From the NCBI GenBank assembly GCA_019828565.1, contig JAHDYR010000025.1:682001-746000 (forward strand): a stretch of 64,000 nucleotides of DNA, read 5' to 3'. Below, piece by piece: positions 8,221-16,250 of this stretch. The stretch comes from Carpediemonas membranifera. Lineage: Eukaryota > Fornicata. How positions within the stretch are numbered: the first letter of the stretch is position 1; each line of letters begins with the position of its first letter. The notes under the pieces were generated by a model. It did no database searches, was not told where the DNA came from, and saw nothing but the letters and a program-made list of their open reading frames with translations. The position numbers and the translations under genes are program-made.

Positions 8221-8559
8221 CTATTGATTAAGAGCACCCAGGCGCTTGTTGACTTGCGCGAAGAAGGACTGGCTGTAGCCCGGCCCGACCTCAGGCATGT
8301 TGAGCATGAGTACATGGAACGTGGCATACCACTTGTTAGGGTTCATCGCAATCGGCCCATCCACAACTCTATATCCACTCTCAGTAACCTCGGCAATAAA
8401 CTCCTCGTCGTCCTGGTCGTCTTGCGGCTTCACATTGGGGATGGTGAACGAGAACGAGCCGTAGTCCAATGCACAGTTGATTTCCTTGTAGTTAGCGATG
8501 GAATTACCATTGAATTCACGCTCGATGTTGTCTAATTCCATGCGAACCCAGTCACCCAT
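8221..8559 (-). CDS. Small protein of unknown function (112 aa)
   Basis: Begins at the ATG at 8559, 46 bp after the stop of the VIPAS39-like gene on the same strand. Residues are mixed: an acidic loop (QDDQDDEEF), a Trp/Tyr-rich strand region (NKWYATFHVLML) and a soluble C-terminus. I recognise no family. Composition is that of a folded small protein and the frame is clean. The frame is open upstream over the previous gene's 3' end but lacks an ATG there. A missed upstream exon is possible because short introns occur in this genome. Confidence 0.5.
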   Translation of the reverse strand: MGDWVRMELDNIEREFNGNSIANYKEINCALDYGSFSFTIPNVKPQDDQDDEEFIAEVTESGYRVVDGPIAMNPNKWYATFHVLMLNMPEVGPGYSQSFFAQVNKRLGALNQ

Positions 8560-8605
8560 TTGCTTGCTCGTCGTTCCCAATTGTGAGCAAATCTGGCAAA
8601 TCAGT

Positions 8606-10093
8606 TTACCCGCTACCGAGCGGCTGAGTGGCCAGTAGCCGCTCAAACTCCCCTAATGCCGACTTGTACTTCTCATCACCCCTCGCTTTTGTCCTCACCC
8701 GTCTCAGCCCGTCCTTGAAGCATTCAATCGCCACATCCTTATTCGCGGGGCTGATGCTCTGGATGGTCTGGTACGACAAGAACGGCCTGGACGCCATTGG
8801 GATGACCTGGGTCATGATATTCACTCTGTTCTCTTCGCTCAGCATGTCGAGGAAGACTCGCACCGTCGCGTCGGGCGCCCCCACCTTGATCAGGTAATTC
8901 ACCGCATGTGCCCTGTCAATCGAGCTCTTCAGCGCATCCTTAGCCCGTCCCCCGCGCCCCTTCTTGAAACACGAGAATATCTGACTCCACTGGCCAACTC
9001 TCGCACATGATCTGATCCAGAGCCAGATCCACGCCTCTTCTGACAGATCAAGCCGAGTACGTAGCGTGTTAGCACTCAGTTGGCCCGGCCACTTCGGGTC
9101 TGGGACGATTGTATGCCTGAGGGCAACGTGTTCAACAAGTCTGACGGCAGTAATGTGATCTGAGACTATGCTGGCCCCCTCGTGCTTGAATATATCTCGG
9201 CTGAGCGCAAGGGCCGTCTTCCACTGGTCGAATGACTTGACACTGCCTTTGAGCATATCACACTGCCCGGCGATTGACCCACACTGAGCCAGACGGGACC
9301 CTAGGTCGCCCCTGTCGAAGCCTAGGCGGACCTGCCTTTCTATTAGTGCTATACAGTCAAGATCCGGGTCGCCTGTGGGTATGGGCGGCTCGTTTGATGC
9401 GGATAGCACCAGATTCGCGACCCGGACCCACTCTACATCCTCCCGCATCAGCTTCTCAAACAGCGGTCTGTCTAGTGTCCGCCTGACGTGCATTATAACG
9501 TAGGGAAGACCTGGCCCCGCACCCAGCCTCGAGACGGTGATGAGTAAGTCTCTGGCTGCGGTGAGCCCGCGGATATGGCACAGGCAGACCCGCTCACCTC
9601 TGTGGAGCCGGGCTGCAAGGTCGTCCTCCTTTGACCCGGCCTGTGGGAGAAGGTTACCGTAAACTTCCCTGTATCCCTCGATCCTAATTGTGAGGGCCTC
9701 GTTCTCGGCCTTGAGCTTCAACAGCTCCTCGACGAGAACATTGTAGTCGGCGTGGCATTCGTCCATCAGGGCTTGCTTGATGGCGTTCTTGACGCGGCCA
9801 ACAGGCTCTGGCTCGGTCTCGGGGGCTCGGTCGAACTCCTCCGCCGCTTCACTGGAGCTGTCCGCAGCAATCTCATCTTTGGGGAGGCTGAAACGCCGCG
9901 GCCATTCTTTTTGCTGACTTACTAGCCCTGTAGGTTGTTTTGGTGTGTGCTGGGACGGCGGCTGTTCCTGTGGACTGAGCGCTGGGCTGGGGGAGGCGGA
10001 ATCCTCGATGCTGAGCGCGGATTCGCGGAATGCAGGCATGGATAGCGATATGTCCTTCAGTATCTCCATTCCTTCCGACCATGCTGCGTTCAT
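8606..10093 (-). CDS. VIPAS39/SPE-39-like protein (Vps16 C-terminal domain)
   Basis: 495 residues, matching VIPAS39 family length. A disordered Ser/Pro/Glu-rich N-terminus (to ~125) is followed by a predicted helix (NVLVEELLKLKAENEALTIRI), then an all-helical domain. In it, blocks such as LSEEAWIWLWIRSCARVGQWSQIF and AHAVNYLIKVGAPDATVRVFLDML recall the alpha-solenoid of Vps16 C-terminal domains. Family members bind Vps33B and act in late endosome/lysosome trafficking. The ATG at 10093 is the first in frame; upstream the frame opens only with a TTG. Assignment rests on pattern and length rather than a decisive motif. Confidence 0.5.
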   Translation of the reverse strand: MNAAWSEGMEILKDISLSMPAFRESALSIEDSASPSPALSPQEQPPSQHTPKQPTGLVSQQKEWPRRFSLPKDEIAADSSSEAAEEFDRAPETEPEPVGRVKNAIKQALMDECHADYNVLVEELLKLKAENEALTIRIEGYREVYGNLLPQAGSKEDDLAARLHRGERVCLCHIRGLTAARDLLITVSRLGAGPGLPYVIMHVRRTLDRPLFEKLMREDVEWVRVANLVLSASNEPPIPTGDPDLDCIALIERQVRLGFDRGDLGSRLAQCGSIAGQCDMLKGSVKSFDQWKTALALSRDIFKHEGASIVSDHITAVRLVEHVALRHTIVPDPKWPGQLSANTLRTRLDLSEEAWIWLWIRSCARVGQWSQIFSCFKKGRGGRAKDALKSSIDRAHAVNYLIKVGAPDATVRVFLDMLSEENRVNIMTQVIPMASRPFLSYQTIQSISPANKDVAIECFKDGLRRVRTKARGDEKYKSALGEFERLLATQPLGSG

Positions 10094-10348
10094 CTGCTCG
10101 TATCTGTTGTTTCTTTCCAACCGTCAGCCGCTGGGAATGGAGTCGACCTCGAGTTGAGATCCGTCCCCTTGCAGAGCTGACCGCCCTTACCGGCGTGCAT
10201 CAAGCTGAGGTGACCAAAGCTGCTGTTCGACATTGCCTGTGAAAAGATCTAAATGGCCACGGAGCATTGGGGTTGGGGATGAAACGAACTAAACAGACGC
10301 AGGCGCCACTGTTTACCTCTAATGCAGTAACAAGCATAACACCTTCAT

Positions 10349-11079
10349 TCAGCGCCGAGCACGGCCGTCCCTCACGCCGCCGCCCAACCTCTTGGGCACG
10401 AACCCATTAGCCCCTTGCCGGACCCGGTCGACCACCACTGGCCGGCGGAACGTCCTATCGTGCACCATCCCGTAACCACGAGAGAGCCTTACCCACTCGT
10501 CCCGCAGCTTCTGGTCGGGGAACTCGACAAAGGCGTACTTGGAGACCTCCTGGCGCTTATCCGACACTAGGGCGACCCGTATGTCTACAAACTGCGCCCT
10601 GTGTTCGTCTGAGATGCTCCAGAGCATGAAAAACTCGACGTCCAGGGCCACAGTCTCGGGTGGGATCTTGGCAATGATGACCGAGCGAGCAGGGTCTACG
10701 GCTGCGTCGTGCGTCGGTGGTGCGTCTGTGTGAGTGCATGGGGGGCGTGCATACATGTCTCGGGAACGCTCTCCTTCTCGGCTTCCATCTTCTGGTCGGT
10801 GCTCTCCTCGTCGGCAGCGGAGGCGTTGTTCAGTGCTTGAAGAATCTTCGCAACGCCTGAATAGCGCACCCTTGGGCGTTTCTTCATAGCGGAAGTGCTC
10901 TGGGCATGTTGGACAGGCACAGCGATCTCAAACGCCGCCATCATCGGCAAGGGGAAGTATTCCGCGTGCCCTGTAACCTCTACGCGGGAACCACTAGGTA
11001 GCTCCCGAAATACAGCTCCAATATACTCTGCGGGCGCGCCTTGGCCTGGCGGGGGCTTGGGAAACACTGGTTTCTCCAT
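10349..11079 (-). CDS. SNRNP70: U1 snRNP 70 kDa-like protein (two exons)
   Basis: Exon 1 is 11079-10755 and exon 2 is 10725-10349; splicing out 29 nt gives 233 residues. An N-terminal Pro-rich region is followed by an RRM: RSVIIAKIPPETVALDVEFF (RNP2 region), YAFVEFPDQKL (RNP1 region), and the diagnostic tail after the RRM. The tail (RRPVVVDRVRQGANGFVPKRLGGG) aligns with the U1-70K element that ends W-x-P-R-R-L-G-G-G in other eukaryotes. U1-70K binds U1 snRNA stem-loop 1 in 5' splice-site recognition. The C-terminal RS tail of animal proteins is missing. Without the splice neither frame makes sense: exon 1 loses the RRM and exon 2 has no conserved start. Confidence 0.8.
10726..10754 (-). other. 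29-nt spliceosomal intron in the U1-70K gene
   Basis: Minus strand: GTATGC at the 5' end and CTCACACAG at the 3' end. Removing it joins ACA T to AC and restores one reading frame from the N-terminal region into the RRM. The 5' site has the same six bases as the proposed adenylate kinase intron. Confidence 0.8.
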
Positions 11080-11241
11080 CTCATAATCAAATGATGTGCA
11101 GCCTCAGTTTTGACCCTCTCCCCACCAACTATGGCTAGACACCCTCCCATCTCACTCTCCCGCAGCGAGGCGGCTCTCGTGCCTATCGGGTGAACACCAG
11201 TGGCCCATCCCATGAGTTAAAAGACAACGATTTACCTCTCG

Positions 11242-12558
11242 CTACGCAGACTGGTCACCCGAGTCGGACCCGTCCAGTATTGCAGTGTAATCCCCCCTCG
11301 TCCGCTCCGCTCCGTCGCCCAGGATGGTCCCAGTCACTGCAAGAACGGCCCACAGCACGGCCAGGACGCCGACCATCGCCTTCATGCTCTCCTCGTCGAC
11401 GACAACCTGCACCACGGTCTGTATGAACGCGGATGCGGCTGTGTAGGTGACCACAGCGGCTGCATGTCGCGTGCCCGCTGCTTTGGCGAGATGGGCGGTC
11501 GTGAGTGCAATCACGCATTCAGCAAAGAAGTTGTAAGATGCGAAAGAAGCTATGTCAATCACTAAAGCCACTGTCCGCGGCAGGATTCCGTCAATCGGCC
11601 ATGCAGCGACCCACAGCATCACTGAACCGAGCCCACTCGTGATAAAGAGAGCCGACCCAAGATGAGTCGAGGCAACAGGCAGAGATGATGCCCATGCACC
11701 AGCAACCCCAGCCACCTTGATCACTGCGATGGCGAGGCCGTTCAGCGACAGAGCGGGGTCAACATAGTCGAGGATGATCGAGAAGTAGGCGACAGCAAGA
11801 GAGTGGACGGCAAGGCCGACTGCGTAGACTAGGACAAGCGCTCTGGTCGGTCGGGCGGCAGGTCTGATGATTGCAAGGGCAGACTTTTTGATTGATGATT
11901 TGATTGATTCGACATTGGTGTGAGAGAACGGGATGCGGGTCGGCACGAGGCCTGGGAAAGTCAAGAAGCTTGTGGCAGACAGCACTATGGCCAAAAGACT
12001 GATGTAGAACAGGATATGGTAGGGTACGCCGCAGCTGACCAAAAGCTGGCCCAGGAGGGCAGATGCCAGATGAGCAGCAAGCACGGAGGCGCGTGTGAGG
12101 GACGACACGGTCGGGTAGAAGCCGGTGTCGACGTGACTGAAGACCGCGCCGTAGAAAACGTACTCGCTCGCCGTGGCACAGCCGAAAAAGAACTCTGCTA
12201 GCTGGAACGCATGCTTGGAGTCGCCCCAGATGAGTGAGACACGTGTCAGCAAGCGGCCGACGATACCAACGGCTATCGAAATGTAGGAGCCGAGAAACAT
12301 CGTCATGGGAATGAATAAGACGAGCCAAAATGTGTTGGCATACGTCCAAACAGGCCATACTTGTGAATGAAGCACTGCGTGGCTCATGCGCTTCTCCGTA
12401 CGGAGGTAGGGGGAAATGAAGGCCTCTGAGGGCTTGAACGCTGAGAGAAAGCCGAATAAGATAAACGGTACAAGCGCCCGAGCTAGTCGAAAGGCTTTCC
12501 CCGACTTGGTATGTTCAACGGGGATTGAAGCGGCGTGGATTGGCGAGGTTCGCCGCAT
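11242..12558 (-). CDS. SLC19-family vitamin (thiamine/folate-type) transporter
   Basis: About 438 residues from the ATG at 12558, with roughly twelve hydrophobic segments. The N-terminal signature LFGFLSAFKPSEAFISPYL followed by VWPVWTYANTFWLVL matches the SLC19 hallmark (FF-x-x-x-P-S-E-P-F then PVWTY). The FFFGCATASEYVFYGAVFSHV block matches the family's EFFYG helix. SLC19 carriers import thiamine or reduced folates across the plasma membrane; the substrate here is not determined. The open frame extends upstream to 12744 almost touching DNA polymerase delta, but the SLC19 N-terminus fits the ATG at 12558. Confidence 0.8.
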   Translation of the reverse strand: MRRTSPIHAASIPVEHTKSGKAFRLARALVPFILFGFLSAFKPSEAFISPYLRTEKRMSHAVLHSQVWPVWTYANTFWLVLFIPMTMFLGSYISIAVGIVGRLLTRVSLIWGDSKHAFQLAEFFFGCATASEYVFYGAVFSHVDTGFYPTVSSLTRASVLAAHLASALLGQLLVSCGVPYHILFYISLLAIVLSATSFLTFPGLVPTRIPFSHTNVESIKSSIKKSALAIIRPAARPTRALVLVYAVGLAVHSLAVAYFSIILDYVDPALSLNGLAIAVIKVAGVAGAWASSLPVASTHLGSALFITSGLGSVMLWVAAWPIDGILPRTVALVIDIASFASYNFFAECVIALTTAHLAKAAGTRHAAAVVTYTAASAFIQTVVQVVVDEESMKAMVGVLAVLWAVLAVTGTILGDGAERTRGDYTAILDGSDSGDQSA

Positions 12559-12747
12559 TGTCCCGGCACTCGATCTTTGAGGGATCCAAGTGAGATTGAG
12601 TCGATCTTTCCACATTGCCACCATGTGACGCCCACCTGCCACTATTCCCGCGCCGGCGCCCAACAGCAACCCTCTCCAGCGCCATCCCTCAACGCCAAGC
12701 CACAGCAGCATCACACTCTTTATACAACACAGCCACCCCCTCAACGC

Positions 12748-15700
12748 TCAATCCGTCTCCTCGACCACTGCCGGCCTGTCCATCCGTGCCAGGGCCTCCT
12801 GTGACTTCCTCACGTCCTTCCTGGCCTTCATCCGGGCGTAATAAATGAGGCAATCAGTCGTGCTGCAGTGGGTCGCCTGGAACCGGTGCTCTGAACACAC
12901 CTGGCACTCCGTGTTCAGCCTGATCTCCCGGTGCTGCGCCTCGTTAAACGCGTTCAAGTAACGCTGGTAAATCTCGCTCGTGCGGGGGCGACAGTTGGCG
13001 CACAGAGGAGGGTTGGTTCCCTCGGCGATGTCCGCCCGGCACCCGAGACACTGCGGTCTGCGGACTACGAAGCCGGCCAGCCCGCCCTTCTTGCCCCCGC
13101 CGCTGATCGAGGCGACCTTGACGCTTGACGTGTGAGCACCTTCAAACAAGGAACTCACGTGCCCCTTGAGGATGGGCTCAAAGATCCTCTCTAGCGGCTT
13201 CTTGAGCTGGTGCTCGAGATAGTACGTTGTGTCAATGGGAATGTCGTTCTCGAGGACAAACAGCGGGTCCTCGGCCTTCTCGTACCCCTTGGCGTTCGAC
13301 CCGGCGATTGTCATGACATAGGGGATCCGATCGCCCACGTGCGGAGCGTTGTTGGGGTCCCGCTTGGCAAGCTTCAGGGCAAGCTCGGTGTGGGCCTGCT
13401 TCGAGTCGTACTTCTCAGGAGGTCTAGTCAGCTGCTTGCTGATGACCAACTGTGCCATATCAAGCTCCCCGAGCATCAATGACCTGATAGTCGCCTTGAC
13501 GTACTCCACTGCCTCGCTGACGTTGTCCTCCATGATGAGCTGCAGCGAACGGTTGACAACGCCGGCGACGAGGTTAGAGTTGTCTCGACGGACGGACTCG
13601 ATTCCCTTCATGTCCAGCTTGTCGGGCTTGCTGTTATTGGTCCAGAAGTAGCCGGCGTAGCGCTTTCTGCTGATGAGGAGGTAGGGCGCATAGACCTTCT
13701 CGAACTCAAGCTTGATCGGGTTGATGAACACGTTCGACACGGCCACAGCTGCCTCCTTGCCGAGCTGGATGCTCGCCCATATCAGTGGGTTCTCGTGCTC
13801 CTCATCAGCGTGCATGGCGAGCCGTTCCTTGAGCAGTTTCTGGCTGAACATGATCATGACCGAATCAGTGTCGCCGTATACGACCTGTGAGCCGGGGTAC
13901 TGCGCCTCGACGACGCTCTTCGTCTTCTCGATCATCTGCCGGCCGTACGAGGTGACGGACGACGATATCTGGAGACATGGGAGCTTCCCAACCTGGGCGC
14001 CGGTGAAGCCGTACACGGAGTTCGCCGAGACCTTGAGGGCGAGCTGACGGCCGTCGAGCACGGCGCGACGCACGGGGTCAGTTTCGACCTTGAGGTCAGC
14101 TTTGGCCTTCTTCCTCGCCTCGAGCACCTCCTGCAGCACCACTGGGAGCACGCCTGGCTTCCTGGTTGCCTTGACGAACATGTCGCGATTCGGGGTGATG
14201 GTGATGTCGTCTCTCGTCAACCCGTGCGCCGCGCAGACCCTGTTGATGCTTTCGTCACTCACCGCCTTCTGGGGCAGCAGCGTGCTGTAGCAGAGGTTGT
14301 GTGCAATCATGATGGACGGGTAGAGCGACGAGAAGTCGAGCGTTGTCACGGGCTGGTTGTGGTTGTAGAAGCCCGTCATCGGCTCGAGCACCGTGGCGCC
14401 CTCGTACTTGTTGCCATCGTCTCTGCTCCTGAGGTGTGGGATGACGAGATCAAGGCTCTTGGCCTTCCTGTAGAGCTGCGAGAGGACCTTAATTTGCTGG
14501 CCGCGGAGGAAGAGGTAAATCATGGGCACACCCATAACACGGGCCATCTCCACCGAGTTCACCAGCGCCATGAGCTTGTCCATGACACGCATGGGCAGCA
14601 GGGCGTCCTTCAGGCAGTAGATAGCGAGCCTCCGCCGCCCATCCTCGCCCAGCTCCTGGAGCTTGGCGATCTGGGAGTGGTGGACGTCTTCTTTCTGCTC
14701 CTTGAGGAAGTGAAGCGACACCGCGTTGAGGGAATACGACCTGAGCTTGAAGTTGAGCTGGACGTACTGCATCATGTCGAACTGCACCCTGCCCGGCATC
14801 TCAGTCCAGTGAGAGTCACGTTGACCAGTCTGTTTCGAGGTAAACGTCTGGTCCTTGGAGACGCACTCGAAGTTCTGGAGCCGGGAGAGATACTTGAATT
14901 TTGTCAGGTCAAATCGGTCCTGCTTGGTGTCCATAGACTTGGAGAGGTACTGGGCGCGGGTCAGGAGGTAAAACATGTCGAAGTTATTAATGTTCCACCC
15001 GGTAATCACGTCGGGGTCGACTGCCAGGATGAATTTGTACCAACGATAGAGCAGCTCGACCTCTGTTTCGCAGGATATGACTTCCGCACCGGTTACTGAG
15101 TTGCAACGACCGAGGACAAAGATGGTCTTGATGAAGGGGAACTCATCGCCCTGGAGCTTGACCATGTTCGCGATCTGAATGACCTTGTCGCCGGCCACAT
15201 TGGCGTCGGGGAAGTGCCCTGGCTGGGCAGTGCACTCTATGTCGTAGCTGAGCGTCCGAACGGGGGCTAGGGCGAGGCCGTCAAACTCGGGGGTGAGTTC
15301 GGGTGCGTGGGAGATCAGGTCGCCGCAGTATATGTCTGCCTCGATCTGCACGCAGCTGATCATCTGCTTCTCTGTACGACGGACGTACTTTCCTGCGGGA
15401 GCTTGAAGCCAGTTGCAGCCAAAGATGCCGAGATCGACGCAGATGCGGACCTTAGGGTCGAGGTCGGAGTTGAACGTCGTCCTTCCGTTCACCTCGGGCT
15501 GCATGTCGTAGAGAGAGCACCCGTCCTCGAGCAGGCCGCGGAGACGGGCCATAGCCCGCTGGTTCGCGACAGTGATGGCCAGGAAAGGCCGCTTCGAGTC
15601 ACCCTGGTAGGTGTAGATGCTCTGACGCTGGGCCTCGCAGACGTTGATGACCGGGTGTGGCATATCACTGAATCCTGTGCCCTGTCGGACGAGGTTGTTG

Positions 15701-16077
15701 AGGTGCTCGGCTACCGCGGGGAGCTGGATGGGGGCGCCGATAAGCTCCTCGGCTGAGATGAAGAGCGTGGGGTAGTAGCCGTGGACGTGAAGGCAGACGG
15801 AGTGGCCCTCGGCGGTGACGCCAAAGAACGTGAAGATATCGCCGATCTGATCCTTGAATCCGCCAATAGGATTGGGGGTGTAACCAGAAGACATGTCGAT
15901 GTCCAGCTGCTGGAAGATAAGGTCGTCCTTCTTCGAATCCCAGTCAAATCGGACGGCGGGGCGATTCCAACCGCTGCTGGAGCCCACACCGCCGGGAGAA
16001 GACGGGGATAGCCATTCGGGATCTACTTCACGCTTGGGAGCGATCGTGCTGACCGGTGCCTTCCTCTTCGTCGACAT
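12748..16077 (-). CDS. POLD1: DNA polymerase delta catalytic subunit
   Basis: About 1,109 residues from ATG 16077 (human 1,107). Exonuclease motifs: ExoI LSYDIEC, ExoII GWNINNFDMFYL, ExoIII YCLKDALLP, all acidic residues present. Polymerase motif A is DFSSLYPSIMIAHNLCYSTL, motif B KVSANSVYGFTGA, motif C YGDTDSVMI. The C-terminus has the delta-type KPLERIFEPIL helix, then CysA (CLGC, CANC) and CysB (CQVC, HCSTTDC), the latter the 4Fe-4S site. It is the proofreading replicative polymerase of the lagging strand. The frame extends 12 codons upstream to another ATG (16113); the shorter start is followed by a basic, NLS-like STKRKAP. Divergent from Prp6. Confidence 0.97.
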   Translation of the reverse strand: MSTKRKAPVSTIAPKREVDPEWLSPSSPGGVGSSSGWNRPAVRFDWDSKKDDLIFQQLDIDMSSGYTPNPIGGFKDQIGDIFTFFGVTAEGHSVCLHVHGYYPTLFISAEELIGAPIQLPAVAEHLNNLVRQGTGFSDMPHPVINVCEAQRQSIYTYQGDSKRPFLAITVANQRAMARLRGLLEDGCSLYDMQPEVNGRTTFNSDLDPKVRICVDLGIFGCNWLQAPAGKYVRRTEKQMISCVQIEADIYCGDLISHAPELTPEFDGLALAPVRTLSYDIECTAQPGHFPDANVAGDKVIQIANMVKLQGDEFPFIKTIFVLGRCNSVTGAEVISCETEVELLYRWYKFILAVDPDVITGWNINNFDMFYLLTRAQYLSKSMDTKQDRFDLTKFKYLSRLQNFECVSKDQTFTSKQTGQRDSHWTEMPGRVQFDMMQYVQLNFKLRSYSLNAVSLHFLKEQKEDVHHSQIAKLQELGEDGRRRLAIYCLKDALLPMRVMDKLMALVNSVEMARVMGVPMIYLFLRGQQIKVLSQLYRKAKSLDLVIPHLRSRDDGNKYEGATVLEPMTGFYNHNQPVTTLDFSSLYPSIMIAHNLCYSTLLPQKAVSDESINRVCAAHGLTRDDITITPNRDMFVKATRKPGVLPVVLQEVLEARKKAKADLKVETDPVRRAVLDGRQLALKVSANSVYGFTGAQVGKLPCLQISSSVTSYGRQMIEKTKSVVEAQYPGSQVVYGDTDSVMIMFSQKLLKERLAMHADEEHENPLIWASIQLGKEAAVAVSNVFINPIKLEFEKVYAPYLLISRKRYAGYFWTNNSKPDKLDMKGIESVRRDNSNLVAGVVNRSLQLIMEDNVSEAVEYVKATIRSLMLGELDMAQLVISKQLTRPPEKYDSKQAHTELALKLAKRDPNNAPHVGDRIPYVMTIAGSNAKGYEKAEDPLFVLENDIPIDTTYYLEHQLKKPLERIFEPILKGHVSSLFEGAHTSSVKVASISGGGKKGGLAGFVVRRPQCLGCRADIAEGTNPPLCANCRPRTSEIYQRYLNAFNEAQHREIRLNTECQVCSEHRFQATHCSTTDCLIYYARMKARKDVRKSQEALARMDRPAVVEETD

Positions 16078-16250
16078 GGTCCTCGGTCCGCGCGCAATGA
16101 CCGTAAGCTGCACCTGCCTGGAACATCAGAAATCAGCACGGTGGTGTGTGCAGCAGTCGTGCAACGTGTGGTGGAGTGACGGGGTGCGTGCCTTGGCCTT
16201 CTCCGCAGTTTAGCCATGCTTATCACTGCCGACAAGGCTCAGACATCAGA

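Noticed and set aside
10094-10250. A 5' exon for the VIPAS39-like gene using GTAAGG near 10190
   Set aside because: No 3' site I could find kept the reading frame, so the simple ATG at 10093 was used.
14224-15099. A 291-codon plus-strand frame opposite DNA polymerase delta
   Set aside because: Shadow of the polymerase; exonuclease and polymerase motifs on the minus strand fix the coding strand.
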